Positions 1 through 9,729 of a DNA stretch of 64,000 nt are shown here, one piece after another. The stretch is from Gamsiella multidivaricata (Eukaryota; Mortierellomycota; Mortierellomycetes; Mortierellales; Mortierellaceae). The DNA is taken from assembly GCF_025024155.1 (NCBI RefSeq), contig NW_026251755.1, positions 62,001-126,000 of the forward strand, in the 5' to 3' direction. The notes beneath the pieces are model-generated. The model was given only the letters and a program-made list of their open reading frames with translations. It did no database searches and was not told the DNA's origin. Made by a program: the position numbers and the translations under genes. Within the stretch, counting starts at the first letter, position 1. Each line of letters opens with the position of its first letter.

Positions 1-2
1 CG

Positions 3-1122
3 CCAGCTCCTCAGTCTGACCCCGAGTCCTCATCGCCATCAGCAGCAGCAAAGAAGTCGTTCTGGACTACGGCAGGAATGGATACATTTATCGACTGGAT
101 CACCGACCCACATAGCCACCAGCGATTACATGCCAAGAATCCAATCGCTGGACAAAAGGCCAAGGACGTACACACAGAGCTCGCCAACCTCGTCAACAAG
201 AAGCACGGAACCGCTTGGGATTACAATCAAATAAAGTCGAAGCTTGCCTACGTGAGATCGAAATACAGGGAGGCGTGCAAGTTGTCATCTACCGGCGAAG
301 GAAACACCGGTCCCTTTGGACAGGACACACTTCTCTCCAGGCAGAAGCTCGTTTGTCCACATTTTGAGAGGATCCATGTGGTCTATGGAGGAAGTCTATC
401 GGCAAACCCTCCTCCACCACGGCAGACAGTATTCTATAGGGATGAACGAGCCATGGAAGAGACTGACGGCGAGTGCAGTGACTTGGAAGCCATCGAGGAT
501 ACACCCCATGCTAATCCAATCGCGGGTATGTGAATGATATATGTGACATGTTAAATTCACCAAGAGACTCTCTCTAACCCTGCCACGTCGATACTTGGTA
601 CACTTTAGGTGCGCACATTGACGATGGCAGTACTGGCCCGCCGAGCAAGCGCCAAAAAGACAATGGTCTTTCGACTCTATCAGCTATCGCTGAGTCCATG
701 ACCGAATTAAGTAAGATGGCGAACCAGTCGCGACAGGCCCATGACGAGGACAGGAATCTGCAGAGGCTTCAATTACAGGCGATCGAACGGAGGGAGCGGG
801 AACTTGTACAGAGAGAATTGGGGCTCGGAGAGAGGCTAGTCAGATTAGAAGGGGAACACCAGGAGATGCTCAATAAGAGAGAAAGGAGGCAAGGGCGAAG
901 CTTAGGCAGGAATTTGAGGCCGAGAGGGTTGCATTCAGAAAGGAGTTAGCGGAAGAGAAGGCTGCAGTAAAGAAGGATTTCGCGGACGAGAAGGCTGCGT
1001 TCCAGAAGGATAAGTCGATGTTCTTTGAAGAGCGAGATGAACTTAAGTCGCGGATCTCGTCCTTGACGATGGAGCTGGAAATTAGAAGACTTTCATGGAA
1101 AGAAGTGCAAGGATGCAAATAA
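3..1122 (+). pseudogene. Myb/SANT-like DNA-binding protein of the Harbinger element, 5'-partial, frameshifted
   Basis: The frame is open to the window edge, so the true start lies upstream; the first internal Met is at 78. The residues after it have the layout of a Myb/SANT-like domain: a Trp-centred start (FWTT, then DWITD), a middle helix around KAKDVHTELANLVN and a last helix IKSKLAYVRSKYREA. A GT-AG intron (526-608, donor gtatgt, acceptor tttag) joins in phase to a basic region and a long charged coiled coil. The annotated frame stops at 949. The coiled-coil character continues in another frame to a stop at 1120-1122, so a one-base frameshift near 880 is likely. In PIF/Harbinger elements this second protein binds DNA and helps the transposase; that role is inferred here. 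Confidence 0.55.
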
Positions 1123-1241
1123 AAGGTCGTAGGCTTATCCTCATCGACGGTATCCACCTATTCTAAAACGGTCCCTGAGGACCTACACCTTCAACTTATC
1201 TCTCTTCGCTTTCACCTCGTCCTCGTGTGCGCCTTGCAACT

Positions 1242-1843
1242 CTACAATGGGGCACCTTCCTCGTTCTGTGCAGGATGATAAAAGGCTACCTCATTCAAAT
1301 TGTCTTCGGCATCCTCGTGCTCGCCTCCATCAGGATTCATGAGACAAATGTTGTGTAAAATTATGCATGCAACGACCCAGCTGGACGCCTTGGCAATATG
1401 CTTCTTCTTGACTACCTTGACGGGCAAATTTTGAAGAGACTGCCACCTGAGCTTGAGCCACCCAAAAGCGTGCTCGATCTTGACCCGCGTTGAACCATGA
1501 AGCAGATTGAATGTGAGCTCGTCCTGGGTGTTGTTGGTGCCCTTGTGTCGTGGAATCACGGTAGCTATAATTGGAATATTCCTGGGCGGATTTTCAGCTC
1601 CTTGATGTACTTCTTGCAAGCGTTACTGAAGCATTCCTGATACTCCCTTAAGAGGCGCTGGCACTTGGTGTATCGGTGTCGGGAGGGCATGGGGAAAGAA
1701 CGACCAAGACAATATCTTTTTTGAATAATTATTCCAAGAGCAAAATCAACGATGATTAGAAGTCGCACTTCTATGCCACCCAGATTGTACTCTTTGGGTT
1801 CGTCATCGACTTGAAAAGTAAGCGTATCAATCCAATCATTCAC
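1242..1843 (-). pseudogene. PIF/Harbinger DDE transposase, C-terminal fragment
   Basis: The segment 1242-1619 ends in a pattern typical of DDE_Tnp_4/HARBI1 proteins: ATVIPRHKG, then FNLLHGSTRVKIEHAFGWLK, then RWQSL and finally ACIILHNICL. The Glu in KIEHAFG is at the expected place of the third catalytic acid. The upstream frame 1565-1843 (containing YCLGRSFPMPS) may be a degraded form of the usual LGDSxYP block, where the second Asp would be. If so, that Asp is replaced and the frame is shifted relative to the C-terminal part. The N-terminal half of a normal 350-450 residue transposase is missing. The family call is confident; activity is very unlikely. Confidence 0.6.
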
Positions 1844-2311
1844 TACACATGAGGTTTTCCTTTTTCCTCACCATACCTGTGGCATCATATAGAGTTCACG
1901 CGACGCGTCTTACTCTTCCATATAGCCGTATACTTCGCACCTACTAATGTTCACATATGGCAGCAGCGCAACCACTGATGAAAACATGGCGGCAGCAGAG
2001 GCGGCCGCAACGAACTTAAGCGTAATCCTCAAGGTGAGCGCACAATGGCCCCCACTAGAGCAACTGCAGATAGTCATGAAAGACCATTCCCTCGTGCACG
2101 GACCAGGCTTGCTTTTTTTAATAAAAGAATAGGCTCCAAAAAGGCAGACTCGCTTTATATTAGACCCTACAGCCGAAGTGTGGGTACACGGACCAGTGGA
2201 GTGCTTTGGAGATATAGGCGATTGGTTACGTTTTTTATTCAGAATATTCTGAGCTTATATCACGGAAACCTTTTGACATCGCGAATGTAACGGACAGAGC
2301 GGTGTTCCCTG
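1844..2311. other. Intergenic, no supported gene
   Basis: This stretch holds only short overlapping frames without recognisable domains. An Ala-rich frame at 1947-2132 and an Arg-rich frame at 2045-2290 look like chance openings. Confidence 0.5.
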
Positions 2312-2929
2312 TTAGAGTGAGGAGGCCATAGCCTTCACATCATTGAAGCAGGTGTTTAGAGCAAGTCTGGCTTCGAGGGTAGCAATATCAGTATTCCAGC
2401 GTTCGAAAGGTGCGAGGTCCTCCACAACATTAAAATGTGTAGGAGCTATTCTGGGAGGTGAGACCATGCGTGTGGTGCGGTCGTATGTGAATACACAGCA
2501 ACGTGTGCCGATTGCGCTTATGATATGGAAGCGTGGGAGTGGTGATGTGATGGAGGAGAACCGCTCGCGCACCTGTCTATCGGCATTGGTTCTTGTCTGC
2601 ATAAACTCGATATCGCCTGCTCTCTTGATCTCCAGGGCTAGGACCGGGATACCCTCCTCGTTCTGGACAAGATATTCGACAGCAAAATCCAAATCCATAC
2701 TTTGGGTGGTGTTGACTGGAAATGTCTGAGGTGCGAGCATAAAGCCTTCATCGAAAGGAAAGACCGACGTGAGCAGTGTGCAGTATGGAGGATACCATAG
2801 CTTCTCAACACTGTCGGAGGAGATGCGGGCGAAGATGCGTTCGATGCGGGTGGGCCAAGGTTCGGAGTTCATTGTGCATATGTTACATATGCTACTTTTA
2901 ATATGGTCGTATTCAGTTGGAGTCAACAC
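2312..2929 (-). CDS. Small PD-(D/E)XK nuclease-like fungal protein
   Basis: A single 205-residue frame without signal peptide or membrane segment. Residues around 75-105 read SMDLDFAVEYLV, about a dozen further residues, then VLALEIKRAGD. An Asp on a beta strand followed about 15-20 residues later by a hydrophobic strand ending in E-x-K is the core of the PD-(D/E)XK nuclease fold. An upstream helix with a Glu (VEKLWYPPY) could give the fourth element. Similar stand-alone or effector-linked restriction-like domains are widespread in Mucoromycota genomes. It lies between transposon remnants, which suggests accessory rather than core status. It may have 5' exons that I did not detect. Function unknown; the nuclease fold is an inference from motif spacing. 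Confidence 0.5.
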   Translation of the reverse strand: MLTPTEYDHIKSSICNICTMNSEPWPTRIERIFARISSDSVEKLWYPPYCTLLTSVFPFDEGFMLAPQTFPVNTTQSMDLDFAVEYLVQNEEGIPVLALEIKRAGDIEFMQTRTNADRQVRERFSSITSPLPRFHIISAIGTRCCVFTYDRTTRMVSPPRIAPTHFNVVEDLAPFERWNTDIATLEARLALNTCFNDVKAMASSL

Positions 2930-3134
2930 CTCTCTACTTCACAGGAAGCACAATGTGGTAGGCAGCAGCCAGATACAGATGATTCATCACATTTGAAAGG
3001 AGGATAGTACCTGTGAATAGCCTTTAGGATTTGTAGGCGCGTGGGTGAGGCGGCGGTGAGGATTAAATGGAATCAAGTTGCGCCTGCTTTTATTTATTAT
3101 CATGACGGGCTTTTCAAATGCCCAAGCTTATTTG

Positions 3135-3163
<29 letters not shown>
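3135..3163 (+). repeat. Poly(A) tract, 29 A
   Basis: An uninterrupted run of A on the plus strand, just beyond the 3' end of the minus-strand gag-like fragment. It may be simple slippage or the tail of a retroposed sequence; no retroposon body was recognised to its left. Confidence 0.9.
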
Positions 3164-3166
<3 letters not shown>

Positions 3167-3186
3167 CATGGACCATAAACTCCTTC

Positions 3187-3780
3187 TCAGTGCTGTGTGA
3201 AGGAGTACGCAAAAGACGTCGTGTGATAAGCGGTGACCAACTGAGGACAGGCGCTCCACCGACTTGAACGCCCCTTCAAGAGCCACCGGGGTCTTCTTGT
3301 TCTTGATCTTGAAAGGGCTGCTCTCGTGCAGTCCTTCGCAGAAGTGGAATGCAAAGGTCTGGGAGTAATAATCAGACACCTTGTACGGCTTGCCCTCACT
3401 ACCTTCCTGGGGTGGCAACAACTCGACGGTACGCTCCATACGGGCGATATAATCTGCCGGGGGCTCGGCAGCTCCTTGGGTAATCGTGGCGATCCCCCCA
3501 TGGTGACCAGGAATGTCCTTGCACGCCTGGTCTCTTGAACGAAGTCATTGCAGAGCTCGGACCACGTACGACGATGTGATCCGCTGATTTTCCAACGACG
3601 CACCCACGCTTTCATTGCGCCAGTGGTCTTCTTCTCCACTGCGAATAACATTCTGCCCAGAGATTCACCTTGGGAAACGGCTCCGATCTCTCGAACCCAC
3701 CCTGCGGCTGTGAGTACATCGGCCTCGGCGGACGGCCAGTCTGGTAGACCATCCAAGTAATACCGCAGGTCGGTCGGCAT
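3187..3780 (-). pseudogene. Retrotransposon gag-like fragment, frameshifted
   Basis: The frame from 3780 starts with an acidic N-terminus (PTDLRYYLDGLPDWPS) and a stretch centred on MKAWVRRWKISGSHRRTWSE, then a helix (ELCNDFVQETRRA). Around 3490 coding character moves to another frame (PADYIARMERTVELLPP, then VSDYYSQTFAFHFCEGL), which reads to about 3130. A hydrophobic-aromatic helix following a Trp-rich segment resembles the gag/capsid part of LTR elements, but no protease, reverse transcriptase or LTR is visible. The shift could also be an unrecognised intron. The call is tentative. Confidence 0.35.
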
Positions 3781-4146
3781 GGCGGTTGCTGTCCCCCGCG
3801 TAGATCACTAAAATAAATGTTGCTCTTGGAGATGGTTCTTTTACAGTTGTATGGAGTAAGGAAGCTCCCAACCTGAATGCTCGAATAATTTGTGTTCCTC
3901 ACAAACTACGCACACTGTAGCGAGCGATCGGCTTTTATGCAAGCATAGCCTCAAAACCTTATATCGAATCCTGCGTACCCGCGGTGGCTGATGGCCAACA
4001 CCGTGAGCATGCACGGCCAAACCTTGACACGAAGCATGACACAAACACTGCCACGAGACTAAAAGGAATCGATCTTCTCTTCCCGCCACCATCGCCATGT
4101 CCCATCATCAGGAAGGTATAGTAGATGCCGCAGCTCATCGCGACTT
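3781..4146. other. Intergenic, upstream of the F-box gene
   Basis: No supported coding sequence or RNA. This should contain the promoter of the plus-strand F-box gene and any 5' sequence of the gag-like remnant. Confidence 0.5.
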
Positions 4147-6843
4147 GTGAACTCTCGGTATTCTGCGAGGCAGCTGATAACTTTATTTGTCGTGCCAGAT
4201 ACGCAAATGAAGGCTCCTCGACTGCCGAATGAATGCCTCTGCATAATTGTCAGCCATCTCCAGAACGATCTTGGGGCACTACATAGTTTACTCCTGGTCA
4301 ACCGCTTTTTCTTTAATGCCGCGATACCGCTAATTCTGGATAATCCGCTCGTGAAATGGCAGACAGGTCGCCGTAATGCCTCTCGTACACTGAAATCTGA
4401 GAGATTGGTTGCTCTCCTGCTTGCATCCCTCCTCTATCACCACCAACAACCAAGCAAAGGCCCCACAGAGATCCTAGACGAATTCGGATTGCGACTGAAC
4501 AAGGATCTCTCTGCTTTCCCGCTCCTCGAAGAGGTACTGCAGGACCGCAGCGCTCACTCCGACAATGGTCAACCAAGGATGACGCTGGATTATTCAGCAC
4601 TGCTCACTACCGTACGGCCCGACGATTGGCCTGTTATTCAGTTCAGGAAATTCATCCGTCTGAAGCAACTTCCAGAATCAATGCTGCAGGATCGGCTTCC
4701 GGGTTCCTATAGCCAAAGTAATGGCAACTCAGACGAGGAGATGCACTCGATCAGGGATCAAACTAATCAGGATTACCGAGAAGAGATAGAACGTTCTATC
4801 GCTAGGATGATGCTCCAGTTCAATGCTGAATACATCAAAGAGGTTCTATTCGATGTTACCGTAGCCAAGGACACTTTTCTTCCACTGGCAGACCGTATGG
4901 CGAGTCTACGGACAATGTATATCATCCGAAACACTACCCTCCCAGACGACCAGCTGCAACCGACAATCGCCTTCATTCACCGCAATCAATCCACATTTCC
5001 TTCTAAACCACTGCTGAAACTGGACCTTGAATCCGGCTGGTCTAATTACGCTTTGTACCCTTCCGCCCCCGCCCTGGATGGAGAGTCCGAAGTGCAGAGA
5101 GTGAAGCGCATACGGGAGTCGATGTGGTCGTTCGCGAAACCAAAGCTACAGCTTTACGAGGCTGTGGGGCATCCCAGCATGATGCGGAAATACCGTATAC
5201 CGGGATTCTACTCCAGGATTGCGCAGTACAAGATTGGATTAGATCGACTACAGATTTTCTCCGACTCTGATGAGGATCAGCTTGACAGTGACGATGAGGA
5301 GGTCATAGCTATGCAGCGGTTTTTTCAGCAATGTACAAGTCTCGAAAGATTGGATTTCTCCATCGGCTGTTCCGACGCCTTTGCATGGGCAGCAAAACAG
5401 CAGGAACAGCAACAGGAACAGCAACATTGGCGTATCAGGACTAGGTCCGATCTACTACATGCACAACCAATTCTCGGACAACTCAAACGGCTATCATTAG
5501 ACTCGAATCGATCCTGCCACTACCTCATCTATGCTGCAAATGATGCCTTGGTCGCATTCAGGAACTCTCTGCAGTCCATTGTTCTGGCTGGGTACGTGGG
5601 CTTCGACGCCTCTACTTTGCAGTCACCAGAATATATAGAATACAGGGATTCACTTCAAGCAAACCGATTCGGCGACTTTGAGCACTCCTTGCCGTACTTG
5701 ACAGATATCGATATCAACTTGACGACGTTTCCAACCATCCGACGGATCGGCTCCTTCTCGCAGTGTCCCGCCCTGCAGTCACTCAGGATCGAGTTTGGAA
5801 CGGTCATATTTGAACCGCAGAGAAGGCAGACTCGACCCATAATACCGTACGATCCAAACGTTGACTTGGAGCTGTCGTTGTTTCCAAAGTGGAATCTGCC
5901 GCAGCTGAGATGCCTGATGCTGCAAGGAGCTGCCGCACTTCGGTTCGATTATGAGTCGCTCGAGAGTATGATCAGGCTGGAAAAGCTGGTTCTGAAGTGC
6001 AAGCTCTGGACGTCCTTGGATCGATATATCTGGCGCATTCCGCGACTTTCAGCTCATCTGGCCAGCCTAAACGCGGATGCAAAGGACGATGATATCAGTG
6101 ATCTGCTGAAGGAGTTCGGATTCGGCGGCGATAACGGTATCTCAGGGCCAGCAGTTGCTATCCCTAGTGATATACAAGGCTCGAAATGGACAAAGACATG
6201 GACACTTCCTTGCTTGAAGACTTTGGTCCTTGCAGGACCCCAGGTTTGTATTTTCGATTTCACCTGGTTGGACGACTCGTCGCTCTTGGAAGAGCTCAAC
6301 CTCACCTTGGAAGGACCGCCACGGTCGTTGCCTCCGATTCCTTCGTTGGCACCCAGGTCAACGTCGCCAGGAGATTCTCCGATCGACGAAACGTCGACTG
6401 AGCGGGAACTCCTATTGCCAAAACTACGACGACTATTCCTTCAGCGATGGATCATCTCCTTTGACGATTTTACACGGTTGTTGTCTGCAGTTGCAGGACC
6501 AAATCTACAAAGTATTGATGTTGGAATCCTTCACCCAAAAAGCACCTTGACAGGACCCCAATTTGTACAGGCGATTCATGCGCTGGATGCACAAAAAATC
6601 TTTCAGGAGCAGCAGCAGCGGGCAGGCGAAAAAAAGGCTGCGGCATCTTTACAATTCATCTGTGCGGATGTTGATATCACTGAGGAGGATACGGCGCTAG
6701 TTGGACTGACCCCTATACCAGAGTCAGAAGCTTGGGGTCTATACCTCGCCCAATACAAGAAGCGAGTCTATAGTTTAGCGACTGGATATTTTGTCCGAGA
6801 CGAAGATGTGATCAATGATGACTACGTGGAAGAGGAATTGTGA
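4147..6843 (+). CDS. F-box and leucine-rich protein
   Basis: A single-exon frame of 898 residues. Near the N-terminus it has an F-box-like segment, LPNECLCIIVSHLQND, followed by LLLVNRFFFNAAIPLIL. This is the usual Skp1-binding pattern Leu-Pro-x-Glu with a closing W/F-rich helix. The rest is a long series of irregular Leu-rich repeats (for example LPYLTDIDINLTTFPTI and WNLPQLRCLMLQGAAALRF), ending in an acidic tail. A Gln/Glu run lies near residues 417-425. F-box proteins recruit substrates to SCF ubiquitin ligases; the substrate is unknown. The first Met at 4147 gives 20 residues before a second Met at 4207, directly ahead of the F-box, and the second is an equally good start. Large single-exon F-box/LRR genes are expanded in Mortierella-like fungi (family knowledge, not checked here). 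Confidence 0.8.
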   Translation: MNSRYSARQLITLFVVPDTQMKAPRLPNECLCIIVSHLQNDLGALHSLLLVNRFFFNAAIPLILDNPLVKWQTGRRNASRTLKSERLVALLLASLLYHHQQPSKGPTEILDEFGLRLNKDLSAFPLLEEVLQDRSAHSDNGQPRMTLDYSALLTTVRPDDWPVIQFRKFIRLKQLPESMLQDRLPGSYSQSNGNSDEEMHSIRDQTNQDYREEIERSIARMMLQFNAEYIKEVLFDVTVAKDTFLPLADRMASLRTMYIIRNTTLPDDQLQPTIAFIHRNQSTFPSKPLLKLDLESGWSNYALYPSAPALDGESEVQRVKRIRESMWSFAKPKLQLYEAVGHPSMMRKYRIPGFYSRIAQYKIGLDRLQIFSDSDEDQLDSDDEEVIAMQRFFQQCTSLERLDFSIGCSDAFAWAAKQQEQQQEQQHWRIRTRSDLLHAQPILGQLKRLSLDSNRSCHYLIYAANDALVAFRNSLQSIVLAGYVGFDASTLQSPEYIEYRDSLQANRFGDFEHSLPYLTDIDINLTTFPTIRRIGSFSQCPALQSLRIEFGTVIFEPQRRQTRPIIPYDPNVDLELSLFPKWNLPQLRCLMLQGAAALRFDYESLESMIRLEKLVLKCKLWTSLDRYIWRIPRLSAHLASLNADAKDDDISDLLKEFGFGGDNGISGPAVAIPSDIQGSKWTKTWTLPCLKTLVLAGPQVCIFDFTWLDDSSLLEELNLTLEGPPRSLPPIPSLAPRSTSPGDSPIDETSTERELLLPKLRRLFLQRWIISFDDFTRLLSAVAGPNLQSIDVGILHPKSTLTGPQFVQAIHALDAQKIFQEQQQRAGEKKAAASLQFICADVDITEEDTALVGLTPIPESEAWGLYLAQYKKRVYSLATGYFVRDEDVINDDYVEEEL

Positions 6844-7510
6844 AAATTCCAATAAATAAGATCACTCTCGGGCGCTTTATGTACTTGACAAAAGTTGCAA
6901 TGCTTCTTAATTCGGAATGGTTCTGAGCACATGCAATGGAGAACTTCCTTTTACTTCTCGCTTAAGGGTATTGCTTTCAGGACAAACAGTTATTTGTGCT
7001 GGCGGTCGTGCTGAGCCAATCGACATTCGCGTTCTCCAGCCCTTGACCTTCACCGATCCTGACCCTCGTCAGTTCCCTCAGTGTCCACAAACAATCCAAA
7101 TCGTCTTCAAGTTGCCAGCGAAGACTTTGGCACAGGCATGTCATACTCTCGGCGCTGCCACATCGTTCCTCTAGGGTACATAATTCTAAATCGACAAAAG
7201 GCTTCCAGTGTTGTCAATCGTCCAGAGGAACTACGCTTGGACATGAAAAATTTCGTTCACGCGAATTTATATATCGTTTAGTGCGATCAGTTCCTCGCCA
7301 ACTTTGAGGCCTTACATGTTGACTAAACTCAAATAGACAGATAGCGGGGCCAATAGCAATGCGACGTCAAGTTGGTGGCAAAAAAAAGGGGAGGGGAGGG
7401 GGGTGTACATACACAATGTGCCTTCAATGCCTACAAAAAATCAGATCTACAGTCTATTTATTCCTGGGTAACCAGTATCTCTATGATTCTATCCTGTCTT
7501 GTTGAATACT
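6844..7510. other. Intergenic between convergent F-box gene and PNP1
   Basis: Frames at 6917-7281 are open but show no recognisable domain, and their overlap in different frames suggests chance. A purine run (poly-A then G-rich) occupies about 7380-7405. The 3' ends of both neighbouring genes should lie here. Confidence 0.5.
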
Positions 7511-9326
7511 TTAGATCATCTCAACAAGGTACTTGACAAGGGTCTATGATTTGTACGTGAAGCAAAAAAAAAAGATATCGTTCATTAAAATCGGTTCTTC
7601 ACAGAAAAATACCCAAAAGCGACATGAAGGTAGTCGGGCAATGAGTATCAATTGTCTTTTTTTTTTTTTACCTGAAGATCCTTGGCACGAGAGTCAGCAG
7701 CCTCCAAGACCTCTGCATGGCTTGCAATCTTCTCTTCTAATGGTCTCACCTCGGCTGGTGCATCAGGGTCTGAGCGGGATTCGCGGTGAATAACGGCCCT
7801 GTTGGTAACCAAGCTCAGTCCCAAGACCTTCATGCCGCAATGTCTTGCAACCACGACCTCCGGAACCGTCGACATGCCGACAACATCAGCGCCGATCGAC
7901 TTCAAGAACCGGCACTCAGCCTTGGACTCGTATGTGGGGCCCGAGACGAAGACATAGACACCCTCGTGCAAAAACTTAGGGATGTTCAGCTTCTTGGCAG
8001 CCTCGTAAACCAAGCGGCGGAGACGTGGGCAGTAGGCATCCGACATGGGAGGGAAGCGAGGACCGAATTCGATCATGTTGGGTCCAACCAAGGGGTTGTT
8101 GCCGGTCATGCCGGGCAAGTTAATGTGGTCCTCGATGATGCAGACGTCGCCGATCTGGAAGGCAGTGTTCAGACCACCAGCGGCGTTTGTGACTATAGAG
8201 AGTTATCCGTAGAGATGGTGGTGTAAGCAAACAACATGCGTCAGGTTCGAATGCTCGTCTCAATTGGCACCCGTGAAAGCAATTAAACCATGTGTTTGGT
8301 GAACTGTTAGCAGCAGATAGGAAAGGCAGGTTACGTCCTGCAATTCCATTGATATCCTTGCCCTCCTGAGCCATGACGAGGGCAGTTGGTGGGGCTTTAT
8401 TGCGAACAGGAGAAGGTCGTCCCAAATATCTTTGCCCGGATAAGATATGCCCATTTGCACTCATCCTGGTCAGGTATCCACCCATAATCTGCTGCTTTTG
8501 TAAGAGGCGACTTCACACGAAGGATGGTACCCTCGATCTGGTATCTAACCATGCGGGATGGAGGCAAAAATGGTGTAACAGTCGCCCCACATTTGTCCTC
8601 TGCTCCAGTATAATATGAACGCTGAAGTACTTGTGTGTCGTCGGTCTTTCTGCCATGTCCACGTATAAATATAACACCAAAAAAGTGGGTCCATCCAAAA
8701 CAAAAGTGCGGGGGAAACAAAAAATATGAATTGCCAACATACCAATAAGGGTTTCAACACCAAGGAGGGACATGAGGCGAATAGGGTAGGTAGTCTGCGT
8801 GAGCGCGAAACCTTCGTAAAAGTGGAAACGGCCGACCATGCAGACAGTGGGAACATCGTTATCGCCCAGGAGACCAAAAGCCAACTTTCCAGCATGTCCA
8901 GCAACTATTAATTAAACACAAAAAGCAAGGTGTTGTTAATAAAGCAATTGAAGTCGTTGAGTTGTTTCTGTTGCCCCAGTAACGACACATTGAGAAATGA
9001 GCTTCACTGCTGTGTTCTCATTCCTCTTCTTCCTGTTGTCTCAGTGCGAATCGTTCTCCTCAAATCAGCTCATTCCAAAGGTGAGCGAAATAAAAAAAAG
9101 AAAAAAAGAGAGATTCAGATTCCTTACCGGTCGAGTCGACGAAACCAGGGATTTCGGAGTAAGGGAACTCGACCTTGTTGCGGATAATGTCGACGAGGCC
9201 GCCGAGACCAGAACCACAGACAATGCCGATCTTGGGCTTGGTAAGGTTGGCGGGGAGGGCCCTGTCACCGAGGGTGAGGAAGGAAAGGGCGGCGTCGAGG
9301 TCCTTGATGGTAGCAGCGTTGGCCAT
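7511..9326 (-). CDS. PNP1: Purine nucleoside phosphorylase
   Basis: Four exons in order of translation: 9128-9326, 8743-8904, 7672-8192 and 7511-7543. They give 304 residues, close to the trimeric PNP family size (about 290-310). Phases close perfectly: DSTVAGHAGKLAFG spans junction 1, TLIVTNAAGGLN spans junction 2, and DLQTLVKYLVEMI spans junction 3. Visible family marks are the phosphate loop GSGLG at residues 38-42, the GHAG motif, TNAAGGLN, SGPTYES and the purine-site region VVGMSTVPEV followed by LSLVTN. The enzyme cleaves inosine/guanosine with phosphate to base plus ribose-1-phosphate in purine salvage and is cytosolic. Intron 2 (550 bp) is long for this window. The last exon is only 33 nt including the stop and would be missed by simple ORF calling. 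Confidence 0.93.
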
Positions 9327-9729
9327 TGTTAAAAGAGTATAGGAGAGGTATTGGTGTGCGGAATTGGAGAGGCGGAAGAGGTCCAAGGAGTAGAAGAAGA
9401 AGAAGAGAAGAGGGGAAAGAAGAACCAGGGGAATAAGGGACCGACGCCCACAGGCACACTGTCGATTGCTTCTTTGTCGACGTTCATTCGGAAAAGTAAA
9501 AATTTTCTCACCACAGAAAACAAATGCAGAAGACGCCCAAGAAGAAAAAGAAACCTTCCTTCCTTCAAGAATAGGCCCAATGAACATTCGTCTTTCTTTG
9601 CTTTTGAGAAGAATTGATACATTGATATATTTGCAGATTAAAACGGATGCTGGATGCTGAGTACACTTTTTTTGTTGCTTTTTTGACTTTCTATTTGTTA
9701 TCTTTGTGGGCTCCTGTGCTTTTTGGCAG
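9327..9729. other. Intergenic between RPA190 3' end and PNP1 start
   Basis: About 400 bp between two genes on the minus strand. On that strand it is C/T-rich close to the PNP1 start, typical of a fungal promoter and 5' leader. No further gene is supported. Confidence 0.6.

Larger units (their letters stand above)
1..1843. mobile_element. PIF/Harbinger-type DNA transposon remnant
   Basis: Two reading frames face each other. A Myb/SANT-like ORF runs on the plus strand to 1122, and a DDE transposase C-terminus lies on the minus strand from 1843 to 1242. PIF/Harbinger elements are known to carry exactly these two proteins. Both frames show damage, so the copy is probably inactive. The left end lies outside the window, and I could not recognise a terminal inverted repeat or the expected 3-bp target duplication on the right side, so the right boundary is approximate. 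Confidence 0.6.

Noticed and set aside
6917..7281. Two overlapping plus-strand frames of 85 and 66 residues
   Set aside because: No domain, no splice partner, and they overlap in different frames.
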